Below, one piece after another: positions 1 to 10,640 of a stretch of DNA of 64,000 nt; within the stretch, counting starts at the first letter, position 1; each line of letters opens with the position of its first letter. Position numbers and translations under genes: made by a program. The notes beneath the pieces are model-generated. The model did not search any database. It was not told the DNA's origin and worked only from the letters and a program-made list of their open reading frames with translations. This DNA comes from Edaphochlamys debaryana. Its lineage: Eukaryota > Chlorophyta > Chlorophyceae > Chlamydomonadales. The DNA lies in assembly GCA_016858145.1 (NCBI GenBank), contig JAEHOE010000118.1, positions 186,001 to 250,000 of the forward strand, given 5' to 3'.

Positions 1-736
1 GGGAGGTGCCCGCAAGCGCCGCGGCTGTGGCTGCGCCGTCGTGCGGCCGGGCCGCTGGGGAGGTGTGGTAGTGGGCCACAACGGCGCTGAGCCACTCCTT
101 GCGGTCATCCACGTTGGCGGCGGCCAGGTACCATCTGTTGTGGGACGAGATGGGGTTTGCGGGGAGGTCAGGTTGATTGGGACGGGTATTCCGGCCCCGG
201 CCCAAGCCCCAGCCCCGGCCCTGCAGTAGGTGTCGGCCTCCGCCCCCGGGGCCCCACCGCTCCTTGTCTCGGAACTCGAGCGTGAACCGGAAGCGGCCCT
301 GCTTCTCCAGTATGTCCTGTCGGGGTGCAGCATCGTTTGATTACGGCTCAGTGATATACGGAGGGTGAGGGCCCTCGTGCCCAGGCAGCTGACGGCCAGC
401 ACCGGGGCTTGCCATGTGCACCCCCACCCCCGATGCCCGCCACCACGTACGCACCAGCACCCGGCAGCCCGGCAGGGGCTTAGTCTTGTCCGGCCGCACA
501 TCCCCCTGCATCCCAAGGGCGCGGAGTTAAGGGGCAGAGCTGTGTGGGTCCAGGAGGTGAACCCGGGGCACGGAGCAACAGCCCCGTTGCAGGCCCGGCG
601 TGGGGTGGAGGGCAGCGGCAGCTGCCCGCAACCTGGCAGCAGCTTGCCTTGAACTGGTAGAATAGGGCGATGCAGGGCTCCTCCCCCGAGAAGATGACGA
701 ACGTGTGCTTACGCCAGACGCTGCTGATCCAGCCAT
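1..736 (-). CDS. PH-domain protein, partial (3 exons, runs off left edge)
   Basis: Three minus-strand exons join into a recognisable pleckstrin-homology fold. Exon about 736-648 gives the first strands (GWISSVWRKHTFVIF ... ALFYQFK). Exon 316-258 gives LEKQGRFRFTLEFRDKER. Exon 134-1 gives WYLAAANVDDRKEWLSAVV, whose RKEWL is the usual C-terminal PH helix with its conserved Trp. The 258/134 junction is well supported: donor GTGGGG in phase 2, acceptor CAACAG, rejoining codon CGA. The first intron probably uses a GC donor (AAG|GCAAGC at 648/647); a GT donor 15 bases further on, in the same phase, is the alternative. The start codon and any upstream exons are not resolved, and the C-terminal part lies outside the window. 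PH domains bind phosphoinositides or partner proteins at membranes; nothing here shows what else the protein contains. The neighbouring IPK1 gene is divergent. Confidence 0.6.
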
Positions 737-1294
737 CTGCAGCAAGGCCAGCGTTTTCAGCAGCTGCATGCTCGACGACCGCGCCAGATCGCGCACCCTG
801 CTCGCATGCCCTGTCATGTACCTTGCTTCCACAGCTCGCCAACTTTGACGACGTTGGCGGGCTGTATGCTGGACTGCAAGGGCACAGTAGGCCCAGACAG
901 CAGGCTCGCCATGGCCGTGGGCAGTCCCCGCTGCGACTTCCCGGGCCATCAGTATGGCCCAGGACGCAGCGACTCAGCTGCTCTGCAACAGCGAGGACGT
1001 GGCGAACGAGCTGTCTGATGTCATTATGCCCGCAGCGAGCGTTGGGCAAGCGAGTGTCCTCCCCGATAACTGTGCACGTCAGAGAAAGGTCAAGGTCAAG
1101 CGTCTACTGTAAGGAACACAGCGCGAGGGAAGTCGGGCCAGCTGCTCATTCGCGTGCAACCGAGACTTGCCAGTTCGCCGCGCCATCGCCATAGCCGCCC
1201 ATACTCGCTGCCTTACCACAACTAGTCATAGCACAGCCCGCAAGCTACTCAGACCGTGCCCTCTCGCGTGCAAGTTTGCACGCCGACAGCTCCC
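737..1294. other. Interval between two divergent genes
   Basis: No coding segment could be supported on either strand. The interval must contain the 5' part of the leftward PH-domain gene and the promoter of the rightward kinase gene. An open minus-strand frame to about 1049 leads into the first PH exon but has no family signal before residue GWISS. Confidence 0.4.
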
Positions 1295-4200
1295 ATGGAC
1301 TGGGAGCTCAAGGGCCAGGGCGCGGCGAACGTGGTCTTTGGCTATGCTGGTGATGATCCGAGCCTGGCAAGTCGGGAGGGCGTAACGGTGCCAGGCTGTC
1401 GACACGGGTCAATGTCCGTCAACGTCCCGCCGCTTTCCCCGCCCTCCAGCGCGGCCATGTCTTGCGAGTGCGCAAGGCCACCGCCCATGTGGCTTCGCCA
1501 ATCGACCAGCTCGTATGGGCGGGTGTCGTAGAGGCCAACGACGGTACGCGCAAGCCGGTTCGGCCTGACGGGTGAATTTTGGACGTACGGGCCGTGAGAG
1601 CTGCAGGAAGGGCCACTCCTCCCCTTGCCCCGCTCCTACCGTCACGTATACGTCCCCAACCCACCTGGCTATCCCCCCCAGGCTGCGCCGTCTCGCGCGA
1701 GCTGTCTTACATCCAGGGAGTCATGGCGCCCCTGATGGGGAGCAAGTACGTCTTCCCGGGGGTAAGGCCGGGGACTGGGACGGGAGGTGTTGCTCATCCG
1801 CAGCCCTTCCTCAAGCTTCTAGCCTCACCTCAATCTCTCAAATCCCGACCCCACAGTCCCCCATCCCGCTGCCAGAGTCCCTGCTGCCCCTTCTGGCACC
1901 CGCGGGGGCGGATCACGCTCACGGCGGGAAGGACAACGGTGCGGAGGTCCACAGCACGGCCGCGCCTCCGGCCGGGGAGGCCTTCCCCGCCCTGCTGATG
2001 CCGGACCACACCACTCTGAAGGCCGGCAAGGGTGAGGAAACGGTTCGTCATCGTCTGGGGCCGCACACCTTCCACCCTAGGGACCATGAGTCAGGTGCAG
2101 CAAGAATTCCGGTGCGGTGATCTACCGGGGCTCTGTGAGAAACCCACCTTTGGCCGCTGTGAAAGGGAGACCTGCTTGGGCCCTGACGCCGCTCCCCTGG
2201 CACCCGTCCCCCGTTGGCGACTCGCCCATATTTCGCTCCGCCCCTGCCTGCAGCTCCCGCTGGTTTCGTGGGTGTGGGCCCCACCGTGTGCTTTGAGATG
2301 AAGCCCAAGTGGGGCCTCACGCCGGGCCAGGGCGTGGGCGAGCTGCCGCCCCTGCCGCCGCTCCCGCCGGGCGGCGCCGAGGGGGCGGCGGCCGAGGAGG
2401 AGCGGGCGCCCAAGGCCCCCGCGCCCGGGTCCCCGCTGCTGCGCTACCCCCGCTTCATGCTGCACATGCTGGCAAAGCACGTGGAGGTGGGGAGAGGGGG
2501 CTGATGTGGGTCGGCATGGGGCTTCCGTAACTCCAGCCCAATGGTCTCTCCCTAAGACTACCCGCCACCATCGCCGCCGCCTTTCCGTTCGTACACCCCG
2601 CAGAAGGGCTCTCCGCTTTCCTACTACAACCCGCTGGACTTGTTCAGCGGCGAGCGGGGGCGCACGCGGGCGGCGCTGAGGGCGCTGCTGCAGGCGCCCA
2701 GCGTGAGAGGAGGGAGAGGGCGGGGGGAGAGGAGGGTTCAGGAGGGATGGGGGCGGGCACACGGGAGAGGCGGGGGCGACAAAGCATGCTGGGGCTGGGG
2801 CGTGGAGCATGGGACCAGTGGGCTTTCGGGGCTACGCCGGTCCGGCTGCCTGCACCGGGCGGGGCGAGAGGGCTGCCGCCCGCCCGGCCTCGCTCCCAAA
2901 CGCCAACTGCAAGCCCCGACCCACATGAGCGGTCCCCGACCCACATGAACGCCCCTGTCCCCGCAGAACAACCTGGTGGTCTTTGTGGACGGCGCCCCGA
3001 CCTTTGGCGTCAACAAAAAGCAGGCCGCGGCGGGTGCGCAGAAGCGCAAGGCCCAGGAGCAGCTGGTGAAGGCGGCGTGCGAGGCGGCGGAGGCGGCAGC
3101 GGCGGCGGATGACGCCCTGGCGGAGGCGGCGGCGGGCGGCGCGGAGCTGGCGGCGAACGGCCTGCCGCTGCCCGAGGTCGCAACGGAGGCGGTTGCAGCG
3201 CCTGGGGACGAGTCCAAGAAGGGGTCCGGGTCCGAGGCCGAGGCGGAGGCCTCCCGTGCTGCCCTGGAGAAGCTGACGGAGGTACTGAAGCCGCTTGTGG
3301 CGGGCGCAGCCGGGGAGGGGCAGGCGGCGGCGGAGGTGGAGGGGCCGGGGCCGGCCGTGGGGCCGGTGTTGGAGGCGGTGGTGTCGCTGGTGGCTGAGGC
3401 GCTGCTGCGGGAGGGTGAGTGCGGTGGGGGTGGGGGGGAAGGGGAGGGACGGGACGCCAGGGGCTGCGCGCTGGGAGCACGGGACTGGGGTGGGACCGCC
3501 TTGCACGCTGTCTTCCCTCGCCCGACAACCCCACCCCGGACCTGGGCGTCAAGCTGTCCACCTCTGCCCCATCCCTCAACTCGTTAAACCATCCCCCAAA
3601 CCTGCCAACTCCGCCATCCACCCTCCGCCCCCCTGCCCCCCAGGCGTGCTGTCCCAGGTGGTGGCCGTGCAGGGGATGGACCCCGTGGGCCCCGAGGGGG
3701 CGGTGGCGCTGTACCAGCGCCTGCAGAGGGGCGTGCAGGTGCGGGGTCGGGAGGCCGGGCTCGTGTTTGGACGGACGAGCTCTTGGATGCAGCAGGAGGG
3801 GCAGGGGCGACAGGGAGCAGGACACAACATGACTCGTGCCTGGATGGGCGGGTGGTGGATGCAAGCACAGATGCAGGTGGAGGTGCTCGGCAACCCCTTT
3901 TGGGTGCTCCACACCGGCAGCTCTTGCCGTCGAAACCCCAACGCAGCAGCGCATCCACCCCTGAGCCACTCTCCCTGATGCACCCCCAAGCCTGCCTACC
4001 CCTCCCTTGCGTCTCTCGCCCCCTACCTCCCCGCCCCCGCACCCCCAGTCCGGCGAGCTGCCGCTGCCGCACCCCGGCGCGCCCACGCCCACGCCCGGCC
4101 CCGCCTGGCAGCCGCTGCTGGGCGCCCTGCGGTCCTACCTGCAGTCGGCCACCGCCAAGGACTGCGGAGTCATGGTCACCATGCAGCGGGCGGAGAGGGC

Positions 4201-4740
4201 GCCGGGCGCCAGCGAGGGCACGGAGGAGCAGGCGGGGGGAGATGCGGCTCAGGAGGCGGAGGCACAGGCGGGCCGGCCCTGGATCGGGCTGCTGCGCATG
4301 CCGGGCGATGGATCTGGATCTGGAACCGGGGCCGAGGAGGGCCCGTGCTGGCTGTACAAGGTGGCACTGGTGGATCTGGACGTCAAGGCGGCGGCCAAGG
4401 TGGGGAAGGGGGGCCGAGATGAGGGTACCGTATTCGTGCTTGCCCGCCGCCGCCAGCACTCCCTCTCATGGCCCCCTCTGCCTCGCCTGACCCGGTCCGC
4501 CCCGGGCAGCTGACCATACCGTAGCTGCTTGCTTCCTGTCCCCGTCACCGGTTCCCTCCCCCGCTTCCCCCCTCCCTCCCCCTGCAGGTGGGTCGCCACG
4601 CGGAGCTGGCCCGGGAGCTGGAGGCCGTGGCGCTGGCGCACACGGGGCTGCTGGAGCGATACGCGGCGGAGGCGGGGTGGGAGGCGCCGCCGGTGGAGGT
4701 GGAGGTGGCGGAGGGGGTGGCGGCGGCCGGGGATGAGTAG
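1295..4740 (+). CDS. IPK1: Inositol-pentakisphosphate 2-kinase (IPK1), 10 exons
   Basis: Phosphorylates the 2-position of InsP5 to make phytate (InsP6). Exons: 1295-1366, 1450-1543, 1682-1761, 1857-2031, 2254-2486, 2604-2702, 2967-3414, 3644-3738, 4049-4399, 4588-4740. Every junction keeps phase and gives 599 residues. Family landmarks in order: N-terminal MDWELKGQGAANVVFGYAG and GHVLRVRKA (nucleotide-binding lobe); VMAPLMGSKYV; ALLMPDHT; EMKPKWG at 155-161, matching the EIKPK signature; RFMLH near 207-211; PLDLFSG at 228-234; NNLVVFVDG at 252-260; ATAKDC at 466-471; and DLD near 541-543, the metal-binding region. Plant enzymes are about 450 residues. The excess here is mostly an Ala/Glu/Gly-rich insert around residues 265-400 (exon 7) and another in exon 9. 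ATG 1295 is chosen because it opens directly on the conserved N-terminus. The exon 6 acceptor at 2604 was chosen over an upstream AG because only it keeps phase. Confidence 0.93.
1367..1449 (+). other. GC-AG intron in IPK1
   Basis: Exon 1 ends in CTG and is followed by GCAAGT, the classic context for a GC 5' splice site; the acceptor is CCTCCAG at 1449. Both flanking exons are phase 0 and the joined protein follows the kinase family. The only nearby GT would leave a phase 1 end that does not match exon 2. Confidence 0.75.
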
Positions 4741-5858
4741 ATCGGCAGGCGGGAGGCGGGGGTGGAGTTGGGCAAGTGGGGGCCGGCGCGGAGGACGCGT
4801 GGCGTGGAGGAGGGGAGGGAGCACGGCGTGGAGGGGATGGAGGGGAGGGCACATGGCGTGGCGGCGGCGGGGAATGAGTAGAGGGGGACGCGGTGTTGGG
4901 GTAGGGCGGCCCTGAGCAGAGGGAGGAGGAAGTGCGCAGCGCAGAGAGACGGGAAGCGTGCGCACAACGACAAAAGCGGGCGGGGCGTCCTTAAGACGGT
5001 GATGGTGATGGTAGTGACCGCTCGTGTTCTTGCTGGTGTGGAGGCGCCCTCAATTTTGGCTGTATGGACGTGCGGACTTGACAAGGCAGGGCACACGCAC
5101 GGCTGCTGTGTGGACCGTCCGCAGGGGACTGCTGGTGAGCAAAAAGTTGCGCTAAGCGCTGGTGAGAGTTTGGACAATGCCATGTGTGAAGCACGCACGC
5201 CCTTGTTGGGGCTGTGATACCGTTGCATTCAATGGCGCCTGCTGTATGGACCGTCCGGAGGGGACTGCTAGTGATAAGCCCTGCGACTACGGTAGTGGTC
5301 CTTTGAGAGTCGGGCGGCAGGGAAGGTGAGGCGGTTTAGCCTGTATGCCCTCCTGGAGCCTTGGTGAGTATTGCGTGCCGCACATGCGTTGCCATTCGCA
5401 AGCTCAGGCAACGGGCGGGGCAAGCCTCGGCGTGTCAACAGGTTACGTGCGATACCAATCAAGTGCCTTGTCCTCCGCAAGGCCCAAAGCCCCTGACTTG
5501 CTGACGACTGAGCAAAACCGGGCCACTGCCACCCGACCCATATCGCATCGAACGGTCGAGCCAGTACGGCCGCAGGGGGCAATGAGAGGAAGAAAGCAAC
5601 CCACAGACGATCAACAACGGGCTCGCACACTAGCCCTCAGTGCCGCCGCAGGGGTGGTGCTGTGTGCACGCACTTGACACACGCACAGCCCTGCTCCACT
5701 CCGCTCTATCGGTGAACCCTGCCCTCAATTCCCTCGTGGGAAATCCTTAGTACCCTCCCGGCCCGGCCGCGCAGCTGATGCCTGTGGCCGACCCGGTCTT
5801 ATTTGAGACTCCCCAGCCCCGACTCCGGCTGTCTGCAATCACCAGTGCCCTAATCCCG
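4741..5858. other. Intergenic interval with a short direct repeat
   Basis: No gene is supported. The left part is the 3' flank of the IPK1 gene. A 34-base imperfect direct repeat occurs at 5105-5138 and 5241-5274 (core GGACCGTCCG, then GGGGACTGCT). The right part runs into the end of array copy 1. Confidence 0.5.
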
Positions 5859-8100
5859 CTAGGCCCCCAGCGGCAGCCCCCACAGCCCCGACGCATGGGC
5901 AGCCATCCGCTCCAGCCTCTGCACGGGGGACTCGGGGGCAGCGGCGGAGGTGGACGGCCCCGCCGCCCCCTGGCCCGTGCCGCCCCGGCCCCGCAGCGCC
6001 CGGCCGAGGTCCCGGAGCAGCGCCGCCGCCTGCCGCGCCGCCGCCGCCTTCGCCGCATCTCTGTTGCGTCCGGTAGACGGCGCCGGGCTGGGCGGCCCCA
6101 GGCCGGCGAGCTGCCCCAGGCTCTCAAGCAGCTCCTGAGACCGCTCAACACCGCCGTACGCCAGGAGCGGAGCCAGGAAAAGCGTGAAGCCGTTGGCGCC
6201 CTGTGCGCCCGAGTCCCGGCCCTCGCAGCAGGCGGCGAAGAGGTCGGTCGCCGTTGCGGTGCCGAGGCCGAGGCTGGTGGTGGCGTCGGCCCGGGCAGGT
6301 GAGATGAAGTGCGAGAGCTGGGGCAGCAGCCCGCCCGCCAGCGCCGCCGTCACCTCCGGAGGCGCAGCGGGCGGCAGAGCGTCCAGGTCTTGGGCAGGAG
6401 GGCAAGGGCGACGGGAAGGGCTCGAGCAGGGGTTCAAGCAAGGCGCTATGAGCTACCCGCACACGCGCCCGTTCGTGTCCTCCAATCGCAAGACTCGGCG
6501 CATCACAACCAGCCAGCACCCACCGAGGCGGCCGTCCGGCCACACCGCCAGCAGAGGCTCCGTCACCAGCCCCCACAGCCACCGCCGAAGGTCTTGGTCG
6601 GCAAAGAGCGACGTGCTGCCCACCGCCCAGCCCGCCAGCCACCACCACTCCCGCCGCTGCTCCGCCTGCCGCGGCGACGATGGGCCGCTTGTGGAGAGCA
6701 GTTGCCGAGCGCACTCGAGGGCCTTGACCAGTACCACATACGCCATCGGTGGTGACAGCAGCGTAGCGGGCCTCTGCGGCGGCGTGAAGCACACTAGGGC
6801 ATCCACCACAGTCCTCCCCGGCATAGGCCACACAATCGATCCCGCCGCCGCCCGCCCGGTGCGCAGTGCGAGGGCCAGGGAGGAGCATGAGGTTAAGGGC
6901 GTCGGTGTCGGGGCAAGGGCCCTTGCCCGGCTCGATTAGCGCGAGGCCGGCCGTCTGCAGCGCCGTCGGCAGGCCGTACGACGGGCCCCGGTCGATCACC
7001 CGCAGCGTGCCGATGCCGTACACCAGTACGACAGTCCGCAGGCAGCGGCCGCCGAGCGCCGAGCGGAGCAGGGCGGCGGTGGAGGCGCGGAGCGGGCCGC
7101 TCCCGGGCTCTGACAGGCGCCACGCCACGCTGATCCCGTTTATAACACCGGCTGCAGGGCTTCGGTCCCCTCCCCGCACTGCTCTCTGCTGTGCCTGCAG
7201 GAGCAGCATCGCCCGTGCTGCGTGCTCCACGACCCCGCTCTCCGCCAGGGCCCGCGCACACTCCTCAGCGCACGCCGCCCTCTCCGCCGCCACCTCCGCC
7301 GCCACCTCCGCCGCCAGACCGGGGGCCATGACCGGCACCCCGGCGCCATGGCCGTTTGGCCCGCGCTGCAACTGGCCGTCATAGTCGAGAGCCGCGACCT
7401 TGAAGCCGGTGAATTGTGTACAGAAGCATGGTAACACCAGATTCGTGTCGATAGAACCGGTGTAGGCGGCGGCAGCGGAGCTGGCGGCACCGCTGGGTCT
7501 GGCGCCGCCGCTGGGCCCCCACGACGCAGCGGCGAACGAGGGAGCGGAAGAGCTGAGCCCGGTCCTGTTGGCGACGCCGCCAGCCGCGCCGCTGGGCTCG
7601 GCTCCGCTGGACCCGGCCCCGCCGCCACTGGGCCCCGCGGGGGCCGAGGTTGGCGCCGCCGCAGCCAAAGCATAGGCAGCAGGTCGTGCCGTTGGGATAA
7701 AAGGCGCGTAACTGGTCGCTCATGCTTGCAATTTTGTACCGACATGTAACGTGTGCAGCGACAGAGCTTGGGAAAGCAGTTTTCGGTGTTGTGTATGTGT
7801 TCAAAGATAGTAGTATCAAAAGGCGAGCTAAAACAGGTGGGGACCAGGATGGCACGCCCACGAACCCTGGAGTGGAGCCCGCCTGGGCGCCGAAAGGGTG
7901 GCGGCGGCCTCCGCCAGGCGGCGGGCGAGCGCGTGGAAGGGCTGCGTGGCCAGCAGCGCACGTGCGAAGCGCAGCACGCCCAGCGCGTGGCGGGAGGCGG
8001 GGAGCGGGATGCTCGCCACGATTGTGAGCGCGATGGCGGAGGCCACGTTTGCGTACTCCTGATGCTGACTGCTGCCGCTAACCCCGCCATCGCCTCCTCC
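5859..8100 (-). pseudogene. Array copy 1: decayed member of the five-copy family
   Basis: The 3' half is easily aligned to the open copies: exon 2 is about 6390-5859 and ends in the same tail (HASGLWGLPLGA), and exon 1 ends at a GTGGGT donor after WPDGRL near 6534. Three lesions separate it from copies 3, 4 and 5. First, homology stops near 8100, so the N-terminal 170 or so residues and the leader are missing. Second, about 230 bases of much lower GC are inserted at about 7671-7905, with stops in frame, just after RRLA. Third, about 47 bases are missing after DALNLML near 6890, removing the block around GTPLPPPGRG and shifting the frame. Its first variable block (IDTNLVL, FCTQF) matches copy 3, while the later ones (GVINGISVAWR; ALECARQLLSTSG) match copy 2, so it is mosaic. 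Confidence 0.85.
7671..7905. other. AT-richer insertion inside array copy 1
   Basis: This segment has no counterpart in copies 2 to 5 and its composition is clearly lower in GC than anything around it. It breaks the reading frame. No open frame of interest, terminal inverted repeat or clear target duplication was seen, so its origin is unknown. Confidence 0.6.
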
Positions 8101-8120
8101 TGGCGTGGACGGAGGAAGGA

Positions 8121-8195
8121 GTGGGGGGAGTGGAGCGAGCGTCAGCCCATGCCGTGGGCGGGAGTGGAGCGAGGGTCAGCCCATGCGGGGTTGGG
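8121..8195. repeat. Imperfect two-unit tandem repeat
   Basis: Two copies of a unit of roughly 35 bases built on GGAGTGGAGCGAG followed by GTCAGCCCATGC, lying just beyond the truncation point of array copy 1. Confidence 0.6.
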
Positions 8196-8947
8196 CGGCG
8201 GCTGAGGAGCTGCCCTTCAGCACCGACCCGGCCCCAGTCCCACATTCCGCCCCCGGCGCCCACCCACCCTCAGTGCGCCGCACCCGCCTCCTCCTTGTCG
8301 CACATCGCTGCCCCGCCCCAGCTTACTTCGGCTTGACCCCAGCTCTGACACCGGCGGTTGGCGGTGTTGATGGCGCCTCCCCGGGTGCACGGCCGGTAGG
8401 TGCTGGGGCCAAGGGATTCCTGGGGGGGCTGCTGGGCGTGCGATGGGAGGAATAATGCCCGCTAGACGGGCAGCAGGCAGTCAGCAGGGGCCGGCGGGCC
8501 GACTGGCCATGCAGACCCTTGCAGATCCAAGCCGTACACCGGCGGCCTACCACGCCCAGCCTCGCCCAGCCCGCCCAGCCTCGCCCGCCTGGTCCCGCCG
8601 CACTATCCCCCACCCGCGCCCCGCTGCCGCCCACGAGCCTCAGCCGCACAGGCCCCGACCATCCAGCGATCGCCCAATCCCCCCACGGGAGGCTGTGGCA
8701 GCCGAACAGGCCGGCCAGCCCTGCCGGCCCCGCCCCTGGCCACCAGTCCCACGCCACGGCCGCACATAGCAAGCGCTCAAGCCCGCACACAAATCTGCAA
8801 ACAAGTGCATGCCAACGCACACGCGCTCCCCTGCACGGCTGTCACCCTGCGCCGCCAGCGACCGAGCAGCTTGCTTGTGCGGTTGTACGGTGCAGCCCCT
8901 CCCCACCGCCCCGCCCCTCAGAGCCGCCTGTCGTCGCCCGCCCCCGC
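8196..8947. other. Interval without a supported gene
   Basis: GC-rich sequence in which open frames exist on both strands but none shows family similarity or a convincing splice pattern. It probably holds the 3' flank of the minus-strand coiled-coil gene to its right. Confidence 0.4.
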
Positions 8948-10371
8948 CTAAGCGCTACCCGGAGGCTGCCGGCGCTTGCGCAGCCTCACCGCAGAGCTGC
9001 CAGCGTTGCGCAGCCCCAGCGCTATGGCAAGCCGCGAGTTCTGCGTCTGCAGCAGCGAGTTCTGCGTCTCCTGCTTGTTGATGCTCTCAGTCAATTTCCG
9101 CTCCACCTGCGCTAGGGTCTCCGCCTTGGCCATGGTCTCCTTGACCTCCGCCAGCGCCTGCCCCTGCCGCTCCTCCGCCTTGGCCATGGTCTCCTTGACC
9201 TCCACCAGCGCCTGCCCCTGCCGCTCCTCCGCCTTGGCCATGGTCTCCTTGACCTCCACCAGCGCCTGCCCCTGCCGCTCCTCCGCCTTGGCCATGGTCT
9301 CCTTGACCTCCACCAGCGCCTGCCCCTGCCGCTCCTCCGCCTTGGCCATGGTCTCCTTGACCTCCACCAGCGCCTGCCCCTGCCGCTCCTCCGCCTTGGC
9401 CATGGCCTCCTTGACCTCCACCGCCGCTCGCACGTCCGAGCGGAATCTGCGGCGTATGTGGGGCGGGGAAGCCGTTAGCTCAGTGAGACCCAAGCCGCCG
9501 CCTGGCCTTCCCCGCGCCGCCCCGACCTACAGAGGCACAGGCAGGCCGAGCGGCCGCCCCCGCACCCGTGCCGGGGCCTCACCTGATGATCCACCTGAAG
9601 GCGCGCCTCATGGAGCCCCAAGCGGCCGCCACGGCTCCAATCGCGGTCGACCCAACGGCCACCACATCAACCAGGGACACGTTTCCCAGGGACACGTTTC
9701 TCTCCCAGGTAGCCCAGTTGGGAGCCACCTGGGCGGGGAAGGGAGGGAGCGGGGGCAGGTGTCCTGAGGTAAAGCGTGATCGGTAGAAGACAACTCATCC
9801 AGCGAAAGTCAGCAAGGAGAAATGCCATGTGTGCTTGGCTACCTCTAGATGATGCCCCGGCGGGAGGAGGTGCGCGCTGGTCAGTGGACGGCCCCTGGAG
9901 AGGCCATTGATTGCAGGCCGCCGAAGGGCCGCACATCAGGCGAGCACGGAGCACCGCCCGCCGCCCCCTGCCCAGAGCTGCATGCATCCCACCCGGCCCC
10001 GCCCCCTACCCACCCCACCCCACCCCAAACGCCCGCCTCGTCCTCCCAGCCCAGCCTCCCCCCGCACCCACCACGTACAACCACAGCAGGAAGAAGCCGC
10101 CCACCAGCGCGACCAACCCTGCGACCGCAATCCAGGGCTCGTCTGGCGCCTCGGTGGGCTCCCCTCGCTTTCGGGGACCACCGCCGCCGCCCTTAGAGGC
10201 GGCCGCAGCAGTCGTCCTGCGGCCGTCCGCCGGCGCCGCCGCCAGCGTCAGGGGAGCGGAGGGCAGAGCGGGGACCCGGCAGGCGGCGGGGCTGGGGCGT
10301 GGGCTGGGGCCGGGGCGGGCAGCGGCGAGGCGCCCCAGCAGCGGCCTCGGCAGCAGGGCCGCGGCGGCCAT
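8948..10371 (-). CDS. Predicted plastid, single-span protein with a 54-base coiled-coil repeat
   Basis: Not recognised as a named family. The first exon (10371-10072) begins at an ATG in good context (GCCATGG). It encodes an Ala/Pro/Arg-rich leader that resembles a plastid transit peptide, then one hydrophobic segment (WIAVAGLVALVGGFFLLWLY). A short exon ends at 9843 (HLLPPGHHLE) with its left border uncertain (about 9870-9900). Exon 9728-9583 encodes VAPNWATWERN ... FRWIIR. The last exon, 9446-8948, holds five to six copies of an 18-residue unit (core EVKETMAKAEERQGQAL) and then a Gln/Asn-rich, predicted coiled-coil tail ending near RKRRQPPGSA. Phases agree at 9843/9728 and 9583/9446. The layout suggests a membrane-anchored rod; the location is inferred only from the leader. 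Confidence 0.6.
9123..9432 (-). repeat. 54-base tandem repeat, five full units plus part
   Basis: Units start at 9123, 9177, 9231, 9285 and 9339, with a partial unit from 9393. Three central units are identical or nearly so, and all keep the reading frame. Each gives 18 residues rich in Glu, Ala, Lys and Gln. The near identity points to recent expansion or homogenisation. Confidence 0.95.
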
Positions 10372-10399
10372 GGCCTGGCCTGGATGCAGAGGGGAGGGG

Positions 10400-10640
10400 G
10401 GAAGGCGTGTGAGGGCGAGGGCGAGGTGGGAGGTGCGGAGGGATGGGGCGGAGGTGAGGGCGGAGGGTGGGGGGCGGAGGTGAGGGCGAGGGCAGGTTGG
10501 CAGGGAGCGGAGGGAGGGGGCGGACGGAAGGGGTGGAGGTTGGGGGCGGAGGTGAGGGCGAGGGCGAGGAGGGCGGAGGGATGGGGGGCGGAGGTGAGGG
10601 GGCGCGGCCGCCCGAGCAGTGCCAGGGCGGGTTCAGGCGG
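10400..10640. repeat. G-rich degenerate minisatellite
   Basis: Irregular repeats built on GGCGGAGGTGAGGGCG and shorter derivatives. It lies immediately upstream of the coiled-coil gene start, so it falls in its leader or promoter. Confidence 0.7.

Noticed and set aside
2537..2603. Earlier acceptors for IPK1 exon 6
   Set aside because: AG at 2536 and at 2556 give the wrong phase relative to exon 5; only the CAG ending at 2603 fits.
3010..4092. Long minus-strand open frame across the IPK1 region
   Set aside because: Pro/Arg-rich antisense shadow of IPK1 exons 7-9, with no family similarity and no splice sites consistent with a gene.
8976..9767. Long plus-strand open frame opposite the coiled-coil repeat
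   Set aside because: It is the antisense reading of the 54-base repeat. The minus-strand reading has splice agreement with upstream exons and a coiled-coil pattern.
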